Assembly (NCBI GenBank): GCA_009782165.1 | Contig: WQUH01000075.1 | Location: forward strand, 1 to 6,737 | Direction: 5' to 3' | DNA from: Pseudomonadota bacterium | Lineage (GTDB): Bacteria > Desulfobacterota > Desulfobulbia > Desulfobulbales > Desulfobulbaceae | DNA: 6,737 nt | Shown here: positions 1 through 6,737 of the stretch, piece after piece | How the letters are laid out: each line of letters begins with the position of its first letter | Numbering within the stretch: position 1 is the stretch's first letter | Made by a program: the position numbers and the translations under genes | Notes under the pieces: model-generated | The model's input: the letters and a program-made list of their open reading frames with translations, nothing else | Told to the model about the DNA's origin: nothing | The model's database searches: none

Positions 1-44
1 GCGGCGCGTAAACTCGTGCTGCGCACTCGGACAGTACGCGCCGC
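1..44. repeat. Palindromic dispersed-repeat unit at left edge
   Basis: Bases 1-10 (GCGGCGCGTA) are the exact reverse complement of bases 35-44 (TACGCGCCGC). Between them lies a smaller hairpin, GTGC at 16-19 with GCAC at 23-26. The window begins exactly at the left arm, so the true repeat may extend further left. I see no coding potential. The pattern looks like a REP-type intergenic repeat; that family assignment is from memory only. A separate small hairpin, GCGGC/GCCGC, sits at 65-77. Confidence 0.55.
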
Positions 45-108
45 TGATCCGCCGCCTTGGCTGCGCGGCTCAGCCGCTCCCGATGGGGACTGCCGCCCAA
101 CACACCGT

Positions 109-140
109 CATTGCGAAGCGCCGCAGGCGCTGAAGCAATC
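109..140. repeat. ATTGC...GCAAT palindromic repeat
   Basis: A nested inverted repeat. Outer arms are ATTGC (110-114) and GCAAT (135-139). Inner arms are AGCGCC (117-122) and GGCGCT (126-131) around a 3-base loop. The sequence resembles the widespread CATTGCGAGC...GAAGCAATC class of intergenic repeats known from many proteobacterial genomes (from memory). A related unit in opposite orientation lies at 233-252. Confidence 0.6.
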
Positions 141-147
141 CAGTCCG

Positions 148-177
148 TAGGTTGGGGTGAGCAACGCGAACCCCAAC
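148..177. repeat. GTTGGGGT/ACCCCAAC inverted repeat
   Basis: A perfect 8-bp stem, GTTGGGGT (151-158) with ACCCCAAC (170-177), encloses an 11-base loop. It follows the previous palindrome with only about 10 bases between the stems, so the two probably form one composite element. A degenerate relative with a similar loop read on the other strand is at 197-226. Confidence 0.6.
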
Positions 178-196
178 GTGAGGAGGCAACGCATTT

Positions 197-226
197 GTTG
201 TGGTTCGCCTGCGGCTCACCACCAAC
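197..226. repeat. Degenerate inverted repeat related to 148-177
   Basis: GTTGTGGT (197-204) can pair with ACCACCAAC (218-226) if one G bulges. The loop, TTCGCCTGCGGCTC-like, resembles the reverse complement of the 148-177 loop region (GAGC...GCGAA). It is therefore probably an inverted, diverged copy of the same element. No protein is supported here. Confidence 0.45.
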
Positions 227-232
227 CCCCGT

Positions 233-252
233 ATTGCTTCGCTCCGCTCGCA
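233..252. repeat. Partial inverted copy of the ATTGC repeat
   Basis: The segment ATTGCTTCGCTCCGCTCGCA reads on the opposite strand as TGCGAGCGGAGCGAAGCAAT. This is the same kind of repeat as 109-140 but reversed. With the units at 148-177 and 197-226 it gives an A-B-B'-A' arrangement over about 145 bp. Confidence 0.5.
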
Positions 253-506
253 CAGACCTTCCCAATTTCTTCCCATGCCGTTTTCTCTCTTATCTCATAC
301 CTAGAAATACTATGCGATGAACGTGAAAACGGAATAAGATAGGGGCGGGGAGTGTTTGGTCGGGACTGCCGCGGCCTGTTTATCCGCATTTGATGCGCTG
401 AACAGGCTGTGGAGATTGTGCAATTGGACGCCCTTTCAGTCCGGGCGGGAACGGACGGCACAGGTGGAGCGCGTGGTGCCGGTATCATCCGCGATTTTTT
501 TAGAGA
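253..506 (+). other. Non-coding leader upstream of the histidine kinase
   Basis: 254 bases without a supported gene. Bases 253-345 are clearly more A+T-rich than the surroundings, as expected for a promoter region, but I find no pair of -35/-10 hexamers at good spacing that I would defend. CCGTTTTC (278-285) and GAAAACGG (325-332) form an 8-bp inverted repeat with a 39-base gap. The best local structure is the separate stem-loop at 374-407. I saw no cyclic-di-GMP riboswitch signature, although the downstream genes would make one plausible. Confidence 0.5.
374..407 (+). promoter_or_regulatory. Stem-loop in the kinase leader
   Basis: Outer stem GCCTGTT (374-380) pairs perfectly with AACAGGC (401-407). 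Inner stem CGCAT (385-389) pairs with ATGCG (393-397) around TTG. A 4/3-base internal loop separates the stems. It lies 100 bases before the kinase start. There is no following T-tract, so it is not a simple terminator. A regulatory leader, an operator or remains of another repeat are all possible. Confidence 0.4.
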
Positions 507-3383
507 ATGAGCTCACACATGTCAACCCGCATCAAGGCAGCCCTGATCACCAGCAGCGTCATTATCGCCGTCATCGCGTTCCAGACCGCAACCGCCCTTC
601 TTTTGGTCCGCAGCAGTCTGGTGGAGGTGATGCAGGGCGATTTGACCGCCACCACCAGAATCGCCGAAGGCTTCGTCGAGACGAAGATCAACCTCCTGAA
701 AGCCTATGCCGAGACAGTGGCCCTGCAGGCGGCCACCGCCCCGGCCGACCACCTGCCGGAAATCTTCCGCCAGGCCCAGAAACATTATCCGGAATTTTTG
801 GGTTTCACGATCATCGACCGGCGCGGCGCGGCGCGCGCCGGGGACAATCCGGCCCAGGCCGACCGCTTCGCGGGCGACACATATCTGCGCAAGGCCGCCC
901 AGGGCGCGATCACCATCTCCACGACCCGGCACGATCCCGAGACCGGCAAGTTGATCATCGATCTCTTTGCGCCCGTGGATGCCGGCCGGATCCTGGCGGT
1001 GACCATCGACGGCCTGTATTTCAGGGATCTCCTGGCCAGCGCCGCGCTCTGGGACACGGGCAGGCTGTTCATGCTGGACGAACACGGCACGATCCTCGCC
1101 CATCCCAGGACGCCGCAGTACACCCAGGAGCGGTACAATTTCAAGGAACGGGGCGCGCAAGACCCGAAGCTGGCCAGCGTGGCCGCCGCCATCACCACCA
1201 TGCTCGGCTCCAACTCGGGAACCATCGGCTACGACAACAACGGTCAGGATTTCATCTGCGCCTGGCAGACCTTGACCGACACCACGGAGGGTTGGATATT
1301 GGCCGTTTCCGTGCCCCTCAAGGACACCCCGATGACCAGGAGCCAGCGGATGCTGCTGTTGGCGGCCGCCATCTTTCTGGGAGTGGGCGTCGTCGCCACC
1401 TTTCTCCTTTCCGGCCGCATGGCCCGGCCTTTCATCCTGATCGAGGAGCAGAACCAGAGCCTCAAGGAACTCAACGAGGCCATCGTGAGCGCCGACGAGG
1501 CCAAAACCCATTTCCTGGCCAATATGAGCCACGAGATGCGCACCCCGCTGAACGCCGTCATCGGCCTGACCGAGCTGATGCTGCGCGAGCGGTCGAACTC
1601 CTCGCCTGAACAGGTTGAAAATCTGGAGAAGATTTTCAATTCCGGTTCCACGCTCCTGAACATCATCAACGACATTCTGGATATCTCCAAGATCACCTCC
1701 GGTAAATTCGAAATCATCCCGGTGGAGTACGACCTGACGGTTTTGATCAACGACGCCGTGCATCAGAACATGGCCCACATGAAGGGCAAACCGGTCCAGA
1801 TGAAGCTGTGGGTCAACCCGGACCTGCCCGCCACCCTGTTCGGCGACGATCTGCGGATCAAGCAGATCCTCAATAATATTGTGTCCAATGCCGTCAAATA
1901 TACCCGCGCCGGCACGGTATCGCTGACCGTTTCCTTCGAGCGGGGCACAAACGACGATTTCTGGCTGCTGTTTACCGTGAAAGATACCGGCACCGGCATC
2001 CACCCGGAAAATCTGGACAAAATCTTCAATTACTACTATCAGGTCGATACCAAAGCCAACCGCGCCATCGAGGGCACGGGCCTGGGCCTGCCTCTGACCA
2101 AGCACCTGGTGGAGATGATGGACGGCGCCATCACCGTGGCCAGCGAATATGGCCGCGGCACCACCTTCAAGGTCCGGCTGCGCCAGAAAACGGTGAGCGA
2201 GGTGCCGATCGGCAAAGAGGTGGCGGATCGGCTGGCCAGCTTCAACTTTATCGCCGGTTATCTCCACGACGATGAACTGCCCCAGGCGCGGCTGCCCCAT
2301 GCCAGGGTGCTGCTGGTGGACGATATGGCCACCAATCTGGATGTGGCCAAAGGATTGCTGAAGCCGTATGGCATGCGGATCGACTGCGCCATGGACGGCC
2401 AGACGGCCATCGACCTGATCCGGGAGGGCAAGATCCACTACGACGCCGTGTTCATGGATCACATGATGCCGGGTATGGACGGGCTCGAGACCGTGCGGAT
2501 CATCCGGGAAGAAATAGGTTCGGAATACGCCCGAACCGTGCCCATCATCGCCCTGACGGCCAACGCCGTGATCGGCAGCGAGGAAATGTTTCTCCAGCGC
2601 GGCTTTCAGGCCTTTGTGTCCAAGCCCATCAGCATCGTGCAGCTCGATGCGGTGATCCGCAGGTGGGTGCAGGGAAAAGATGGCGATCCGGCGCAAGCCG
2701 CCGGGCCGGAGGCTGCGGCCGAAGAGGCGGCGATGCCTGCGCGCGCGGTCCACGAACGGCACGTCCCCGGCATGGGCGTCGCAGCGGCGGCCACGCCGGC
2801 ATGGGTCGAAGGCGAGATCGACGGCATCAACCTTGGCAGGGGTCTGGCGCGGTTCAACGGCAATATGGAAACGTATCTGGAGATTGTGGCCTCGTACGTC
2901 CACCATACCCCGGCCCTGCTGGAGAAGATCCGGGCCGTCACCCCCGAAACCCTGGCCGACTACGCCATCACTGTCCACGGCATCAAGGGCGGCAGCCTCA
3001 GCTTCGACGCCCAGACCGTGGGGGACTTGGCCGAGGTTCTCGAACAGGCGGCCAGGGCCGGCGATTTCACCTTTGTCCAGGCCCACAACCCGTTTTTTCT
3101 GGAGACCACCGAGAAACTGCTGGCCGCGCTCTCAGCCAAGCTGCAAGCCCTGACGAACAGGAAACCCGTCAGAGACGAACCGGACCCGGCGGTCCTGGAA
3201 GCCCTGAGCCAATCCTGCGCAACCTTTGATATCGACCAGATGGACCGGGCGATGCAACTGTTGACCAGCTATGAATACCGCTCGGCCGCCGGGAGGGAAT
3301 TGGCGGCCTGGCTGGAGGAGAAGGCTTTTCGCTTGGATTTCAAGCGGATTGCCGAGCGTTTGAACGAGAACAGATCAAAGTGA
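507..3383 (+). CDS. Tripartite hybrid sensor histidine kinase (sensor-HisKA-HATPase-REC-HPt)
   Basis: A 958-residue inner-membrane signalling kinase. Membrane helices at about 11-34 and 283-301 bracket about 245 extracytoplasmic residues, consistent in size and position with a double-Cache ligand sensor (the fold is inferred). No HAMP or PAS domain is evident; a short helix joins directly to HisKA, with phospho-acceptor H342 in SHEMRTP. The ATPase has N461 (N-box), DTGTGI at 493-498 and GTGLGLPL at 523-530. The receiver has D605/D606, acceptor D651, T684 and K706. An Ala-rich linker (about 721-768) leads to an HPt with H824 in HGIKGGS. Residues 886-958 form a further helical tail of unknown role. 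All relay residues are intact, so autophosphorylation and an internal His-Asp-His relay are expected. An in-frame TAG at 501 rules out a longer ATG start. The alternative ATG at 519 is possible, and both have poor Shine-Dalgarno sequences. The ligand is unknown. Confidence 0.95.
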   Translation: MSSHMSTRIKAALITSSVIIAVIAFQTATALLLVRSSLVEVMQGDLTATTRIAEGFVETKINLLKAYAETVALQAATAPADHLPEIFRQAQKHYPEFLGFTIIDRRGAARAGDNPAQADRFAGDTYLRKAAQGAITISTTRHDPETGKLIIDLFAPVDAGRILAVTIDGLYFRDLLASAALWDTGRLFMLDEHGTILAHPRTPQYTQERYNFKERGAQDPKLASVAAAITTMLGSNSGTIGYDNNGQDFICAWQTLTDTTEGWILAVSVPLKDTPMTRSQRMLLLAAAIFLGVGVVATFLLSGRMARPFILIEEQNQSLKELNEAIVSADEAKTHFLANMSHEMRTPLNAVIGLTELMLRERSNSSPEQVENLEKIFNSGSTLLNIINDILDISKITSGKFEIIPVEYDLTVLINDAVHQNMAHMKGKPVQMKLWVNPDLPATLFGDDLRIKQILNNIVSNAVKYTRAGTVSLTVSFERGTNDDFWLLFTVKDTGTGIHPENLDKIFNYYYQVDTKANRAIEGTGLGLPLTKHLVEMMDGAITVASEYGRGTTFKVRLRQKTVSEVPIGKEVADRLASFNFIAGYLHDDELPQARLPHARVLLVDDMATNLDVAKGLLKPYGMRIDCAMDGQTAIDLIREGKIHYDAVFMDHMMPGMDGLETVRIIREEIGSEYARTVPIIALTANAVIGSEEMFLQRGFQAFVSKPISIVQLDAVIRRWVQGKDGDPAQAAGPEAAAEEAAMPARAVHERHVPGMGVAAAATPAWVEGEIDGINLGRGLARFNGNMETYLEIVASYVHHTPALLEKIRAVTPETLADYAITVHGIKGGSLSFDAQTVGDLAEVLEQAARAGDFTFVQAHNPFFLETTEKLLAALSAKLQALTNRKPVRDEPDPAVLEALSQSCATFDIDQMDRAMQLLTSYEYRSAAGRELAAWLEEKAFRLDFKRIAERLNENRSK

Positions 3384-3404
3384 AGACCGATTGCAGAGCA
3401 AATC

Positions 3405-3440
3405 GAAACAAGGGGATGGATATGAAACAAGGGGTGGGAT

Positions 3441-3442
<2 letters not shown>
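3405..3442 (+). repeat. Tandem 19-bp duplication covering the HD-GYP ribosome-binding region
   Basis: Two adjacent 19-base copies, 3405-3423 and 3424-3442, match at 17 of 19 positions; both read GAAACAAGGGG, then two differing bases, then GGATAT. Each copy carries a purine-rich AAGGGG Shine-Dalgarno-like run followed by an ATG that begins in its last bases. The second copy gives the HD-GYP start at 3441. The first gives an out-of-frame ATG at 3422. The pattern is most simply explained by a local tandem duplication. Confidence 0.75.

Positions 3443-3451
<9 letters not shown>
3416..3451 (+). other. Possible 11-codon upstream ORF overlapping the HD-GYP start
   Basis: Reading from ATG 3416 (or ATG 3422 in the same frame) gives MDMKQGVGYEY and a TGA ending at 3451, which overlaps the HD-GYP start at 3441 in another frame. 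The ATG at 3422 has the duplicated AAGGGG run at useful spacing, so ribosomes could initiate there and terminate just past the real start. It may be a by-product of the duplication or may set translation of the downstream gene by termination-reinitiation. There is no evidence that the peptide itself matters. Confidence 0.2.
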
Positions 3452-4544
<1,093 letters not shown>

Positions 4545-4577
4545 TCGGGCGCTGTCGTGGCGGCAAGGTGGAATGCG

Positions 4578-4606
4578 TTGACGGACAGGCATTGATCTGT
4601 CATAAC
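4578..4606 (+). promoter_or_regulatory. Candidate sigma-70 promoter for the substrate-binding protein
   Basis: TTGACG (4578-4583, five of six -35 consensus bases) is followed after exactly 17 bases by CATAAC (4601-4606, four of six -10 bases). A transcript would start near 4613, giving a leader of about 44 bases. GACAG (4584-4588) and CTGTC (4597-4601) form a small inverted repeat within the spacer and could be part of an operator, though five base pairs is weak evidence. It would let the binding protein be expressed apart from the kinase pair. Confidence 0.5.
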
Positions 4607-4656
4607 AGCGCAGTTGTTTGCAGATTCCATTTTCTCAAAAAAAAGCGGAGGAACGA

Positions 4657-5820
4657 ATGATGAGAGAAGCGGGTGCGTGGCGGACGGTGGTGCGGTCCGC
4701 GTTGTGGTGCGGTATGGCGGTGGCGCTGGCGGCGACTTCCGTCCAGGCGGCGGGAATCAAGATCGGGGCCGTTCTGGCCGAGACCGGTCCGGCGGCCTTT
4801 CTGGGCGGCCCGGCCGGCCGGTCGCTGCGGATGCTGGTCGACGAGATCAATGCCAAGGGCGGCATCAAGGGCCAGACCATCGAGCTGATCGTCAAGGATA
4901 CGGGCAGCAGTCCGGAAAAGGCGGTGTCCTTTGCCAAACAACTGATCGACGAGGACAAGGTGCTGGCCATCATCGGCCCGTCGACCAGCGGCGAGAGCCT
5001 CAGCATCAAGAAGATCGCCGAGGACGGCAAAACAATCCTGATTTCCTGCGCCGCGGCCGAGACCATCGTCACCCCGACAACCCCCTACGTGTTCAAGACC
5101 GCCCCCAGCGATTCCTTCGCGGTGCAGCAGATTTACACCGACATGCGCAAGAAGGGGATCAAGAACATCGCGGTGCTGGCCGGCAACGACGGGTACGGCA
5201 AGGCCGGCAAGGAGCAGTTGGTCAAGAATGCCCAGGAGTTCGGCATCACCATCGCCGCCGAGGAGGTCTACGACAAGAACGCCACCGATCTCTCCGCCAT
5301 TGTCGCCAAGATGAAGGCCATCCCCGGAATCCAGGCGGTGGTCAACTGGTCGATCGTGCCGGCCCAGTCCATTCTGGCGAAGAATATCCGTCAGGCCGGA
5401 TGGGATGTGCCGATCTACCAGAGTTCCGGTTTTGCCAATATCAAGTATGCCGAGGCGGCGGGCGCGGCGGCCGAGGGGATCATCTTCCCGGCCAGCCGGA
5501 TCGTGGTGGCCGATGCCCTGCCGGCCGGGCCGCAGCGGGACTTCCTCGTCAAGTTCCGGGATACCTATGAAGCCAAGTACAACGAGAAGGTTTCGACCTT
5601 CGGCGGTCACAGCTACGACGCCATGCTCATCCTGGCCAAGGCCATCGAGGTCGGCGGCAATGACCGGGAAAAGGTGCGCGCCGCCATCGAGGACATCAAG
5701 GGACTGATCGGCACTGCCGGCACCTTCAGCTTCTCGGCCACCGACCACGGCGGCCTGGATGTGAATGCCTTTGCCCTCCAGACCGTCAAAAACGGCAAAT
5801 TCACGCTGCTGGAGCAATAA
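4657..5820 (+). CDS. Periplasmic branched-chain amino-acid-type ABC substrate-binding protein (LivJ/LivK-like)
   Basis: A 387-residue secreted binding protein. A basic N-terminus, a hydrophobic stretch (about 14-27) and the cleavage site VQA|AG after residue 31 form a Sec signal peptide. There is no lipobox Cys at the cleavage site, so the mature protein should be soluble in the periplasm. The mature start (IKIGAVLAETGPAAFLGG), INAKGGIKG and IGPSTSGES (106-114) are typical of type I periplasmic binding proteins of the Leu/Ile/Val family (Peripla_BP_6). Members bind branched-chain amino acids, amides, urea or aromatic acids, and the ligand cannot be told from sequence alone. The start was chosen by GGAGGA at 4647-4652; ATG 4657 and ATG 4660 are both well spaced. 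An upstream TTG at 4618 would extend the frame but lies ahead of this ribosome site. No permease or ATPase genes are in the window. It is probably its own transcription unit, ended by the terminator at 5872-5912. Confidence 0.93.
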   Translation: MMREAGAWRTVVRSALWCGMAVALAATSVQAAGIKIGAVLAETGPAAFLGGPAGRSLRMLVDEINAKGGIKGQTIELIVKDTGSSPEKAVSFAKQLIDEDKVLAIIGPSTSGESLSIKKIAEDGKTILISCAAAETIVTPTTPYVFKTAPSDSFAVQQIYTDMRKKGIKNIAVLAGNDGYGKAGKEQLVKNAQEFGITIAAEEVYDKNATDLSAIVAKMKAIPGIQAVVNWSIVPAQSILAKNIRQAGWDVPIYQSSGFANIKYAEAAGAAAEGIIFPASRIVVADALPAGPQRDFLVKFRDTYEAKYNEKVSTFGGHSYDAMLILAKAIEVGGNDREKVRAAIEDIKGLIGTAGTFSFSATDHGGLDVNAFALQTVKNGKFTLLEQ

Positions 5821-5831
5821 GCGCCGATCGG

Positions 5832-5851
5832 CCGGGCGCTCAGCCGCCCGG
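5832..5851 (+). other. GC-rich 3' stem-loop after the binding-protein gene
   Basis: CCGGGCG (5832-5838) and CGCCCGG (5845-5851) form a perfect 7-bp stem with a 6-base loop, starting 11 bases after the stop codon. No T-run follows, so it is not a terminator itself. It may protect the 3' end of the transcript or support the terminator just downstream. Confidence 0.5.
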
Positions 5852-5871
5852 AGCATGCGCCGCAACCCAGA

Positions 5872-5912
5872 GGGGATGCGCCGGGATGGGACCGGTCGCA
5901 TCCCTTTTTTTT
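5872..5912 (+). terminator. Strong intrinsic terminator after the binding-protein gene
   Basis: GGGATGCG (5873-5880) pairs with CGCATCCC (5897-5904). The stem continues with CCGG (5881-5884) to CCGG (5892-5895), with a single unpaired T at 5896 and a 7-base loop. Eight T residues (5905-5912) follow immediately. This is a textbook Rho-independent terminator for + strand transcription and separates ndk from the upstream genes. Confidence 0.9.
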
Positions 5913-5962
5913 ATCTTCCCCGGCCTCGGCTGTCCGGCGCGGCGAAAAGGATGCCGCCGCTG

Positions 5963-5991
5963 TTGCCCTTGCGCCGGGTTCGTGGTATAGC
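5963..5991 (+). promoter_or_regulatory. Candidate sigma-70 promoter for ndk
   Basis: TTGCCC (5963-5968) and TATAGC (5986-5991) are separated by exactly 17 bases, each matching four of six consensus bases. It lies after the terminator of the previous gene and gives a leader of about 70 bases before ndk. The TTGACA at 6001-6006 has no acceptable -10 at the right distance. Confidence 0.45.
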
Positions 5992-6011
5992 AGGCCCACA
6001 TTGACAACCGC

Positions 6012-6028
6012 CGCTGCCGTCGGCAGCG
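6012..6028 (+). promoter_or_regulatory. Perfect hairpin in the ndk leader
   Basis: CGCTGCC (6012-6018) and GGCAGCG (6022-6028) form a 7-bp stem with a 3-base GTC loop. It lies within the predicted ndk leader, about 25 bases before the Shine-Dalgarno sequence. It could stabilise the transcript or be a protein-binding palindrome. It has no T-run, so it is not a terminator. Confidence 0.4.
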
Positions 6029-6069
6029 AAATGGCATCGATCATCCCTCTGCCAGGAGAACCGCATCCC

Positions 6070-6486
6070 ATGGAACGCACATTCGCCATCATCAAACCCA
6101 ATGCCTTCAATGCCGGCAACGCCGGCAAGATCATCGCCCGCATCTATGCCGAAGGGTTCAAGATCGTCGGCATGAAAAAACTGTATTTGAGCAAGCGCGA
6201 GGCCGAAGGGTTTTACTACGTCCACAAAGAACGCCCCTTTTTCGGCGAGCTGACCGATTTCATGTCCAGCGGCCCCTGCATCGTCATGGTGCTGGAGGCC
6301 GAAGGCGCGATCAAAAAATGGCGCGACCTGATGGGGGCCACCAATCCGGCCAATGCCGCCGAAGGCACCCTGCGCCGCGAGTTCGGCGATTCCCTGGAGG
6401 CCAACGCCACCCATGGCTCCGATGCCCCGGAAACCGCCGCCTTCGAGATCGGCTATTTCTTCTCCGGCCTGGAGCTGCTGGTCTGA
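6070..6486 (+). CDS. ndk: Nucleoside diphosphate kinase
   Basis: A 138-residue cytoplasmic enzyme that moves the gamma-phosphate of ATP to other nucleoside diphosphates through a phospho-histidine, balancing NTP and dNTP pools. The whole conserved active site can be read: K9 in IIKPN, Y49, F57, R85, T91, R102, N112 and the catalytic H115 in NATHGSD. The length is normal for bacterial Ndk. ATG 6070 is chosen because family members begin with the ERT-F/L-IIKP strand and because AGGAGA lies at 6054-6059; the frame stays open upstream to TTG 6001, but those residues do not fit the family. The gene is monocistronic as far as can be seen, with its own candidate promoter and terminator. Nothing suggests a functional tie to the signalling genes upstream. 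Confidence 0.97.
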   Translation: MERTFAIIKPNAFNAGNAGKIIARIYAEGFKIVGMKKLYLSKREAEGFYYVHKERPFFGELTDFMSSGPCIVMVLEAEGAIKKWRDLMGATNPANAAEGTLRREFGDSLEANATHGSDAPETAAFEIGYFFSGLELLV

Positions 6487-6521
6487 CGGCCGCGCATTCC
6501 ACCCGCACGCCTTGCACCAAA

Positions 6522-6548
6522 AAAAAGCGGCCACACCAGCCGCTTTTT
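6522..6548. terminator. Intrinsic terminator after ndk, possibly bidirectional
   Basis: AAAAAGCGGC (6522-6531) pairs perfectly with GCCGCTTTTT (6539-6548) around a 7-base loop. The A-run before and T-run after allow it to stop transcripts from either strand. It begins 35 bases after the ndk stop codon. Confidence 0.88.
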
Positions 6549-6549
6549 C

Positions 6550-6593
6550 GTCATTCCCGCGAAATTCCCGCCTACGCGGGAATGACAGGGAAT
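6550..6593. repeat. ATTCCC...GGGAAT palindromic repeat (dRS3-like)
   Basis: GTCATTCCCGCG (6550-6561) is the exact reverse complement of CGCGGGAATGAC (6575-6586). Inside the loop a second left arm, ATTCCCGC (6564-6571), can pair instead with GCGGGAAT (6576-6583). Another GGGAAT follows at 6588-6593. The inner copy fits ATTCCC-N8-GGGAAT exactly, which is the layout of Neisseria dRS3 repeats; similar CGTCATTCCCGCG repeats occur in many proteobacteria (from memory). It directly abuts the ndk terminator. Confidence 0.75.
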
Positions 6594-6673
6594 CCAGTAT
6601 GTACGGGGAACGGTATTCCATCCCGACAACTGCACACGTCACTGCTGTACTGCTTTTTCCGCCCTTCGGGCGT

Positions 6674-6707
6674 GTGCCTTTCTTTTGCTCGCCCAAAAGA
6701 AAGGCAC
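6674..6707. repeat. 14-bp perfect inverted repeat
   Basis: GTGCCTTTCTTTTG (6674-6687) pairs perfectly with CAAAAGAAAGGCAC (6694-6707) around a CTCGCC loop. It looks like a dispersed palindrome common between genes of GC-rich proteobacteria (from memory). It has no adjacent T-run on either strand. A short CGCCC/GGGCG hairpin at 6660-6672 precedes it. Bases 6594-6659 and 6708-6737 show nothing I can name. Confidence 0.65.
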
Positions 6708-6737
6708 CGTCGAGGCAGGCGCCCGCGTGAGCGGCGG

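Noticed and set aside
109..252. CRISPR array
   Set aside because: The repeats are palindromes in opposing orientations with no regular spacer length, and no cas gene is present.
57..342. Short open frames in the left repeat region
   Set aside because: They run through palindromic repeats, have no supporting ribosome-binding site and show no recognisable protein.
253..506. Cyclic-di-GMP riboswitch before the signalling genes
   Set aside because: I looked for the conserved core of the class I aptamer and did not see it; the stem-loop at 374-407 does not fit that fold.
356..1609. 417-codon + strand frame overlapping the kinase start
   Set aside because: The translation is Arg/Gly/His/Pro-rich, as expected of a shifted frame in GC-rich DNA, and most of it overlaps the well-supported kinase.
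522..3086. 854-codon open frame on the minus strand opposite the kinase
   Set aside because: Its translation is rich in His, Gly, Asp and Gln with no recognisable domain and is the usual antisense shadow of a GC-rich gene. The + strand frame carries every kinase motif.
4618..4656. Extended start for the binding protein at TTG 4618
   Set aside because: The added residues would precede a normal signal peptide, and the clear GGAGGA site at 4647-4652 points to ATG 4657 or 4660.
6001..6029. Perfect TTGACA at 6001 as the ndk promoter
   Set aside because: At spacings of 16-18 the downstream hexamers do not resemble a -10 box, and the hairpin at 6012-6028 occupies the spacer. The pair at 5963/5986 is better.

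Overview
The window is about 60% G+C. Four genes are read left to right, all on the + strand, with dispersed palindromic repeats at both ends. Gene content, codon bias towards G/C and the Ndk sequence suggest a Gram-negative, probably a deltaproteobacterium in the wide sense (Desulfobacterota or similar). This is inferred from memory of the protein families, not from a search, and I would not name a genus. The kinase and its HD-GYP partner also resemble paired proteins that I remember as common in Clostridia and Spirochaetes.

Layout: 1-252 is a mosaic of short inverted repeats. 253-506 is a non-coding leader with one good stem-loop. 507-3383 encodes a membrane-bound tripartite hybrid histidine kinase (extracytoplasmic sensor, HisKA, HATPase, receiver, HPt, plus a C-terminal helical tail). 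57 bp later, 3441-4544 encodes a receiver/HD-GYP protein, a predicted cyclic-di-GMP phosphodiesterase. A candidate sigma-70 promoter at 4578-4606 precedes 4657-5820, a periplasmic branched-chain amino-acid-type (LivJ/LivK-like) substrate-binding protein, which ends at a strong intrinsic terminator (5872-5912). A second candidate promoter (5963-5991) and a leader hairpin precede ndk, nucleoside diphosphate kinase (6070-6486), which has its own terminator (6522-6548). 6550-6737 carries two further palindromic repeats and no gene.

How the genes may work together: the kinase has its own receiver and HPt, so it can run an internal His-Asp-His relay, and the neighbouring REC-HD-GYP protein is the obvious final acceptor. 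That would link an extracytoplasmic signal to breakdown of cyclic-di-GMP. The binding protein has no transporter genes beside it in the window. It may supply an unlinked ABC importer or present its ligand to the kinase; only its position supports the second idea. Ndk is a housekeeping enzyme in a separate transcription unit.

No clearly new biological system is visible. The most distinctive local features are the tandem-duplicated ribosome-binding/start region before the HD-GYP gene, which creates a tiny overlapping upstream reading frame; the unnamed tail of the kinase; and the repeat mosaics at the ends.
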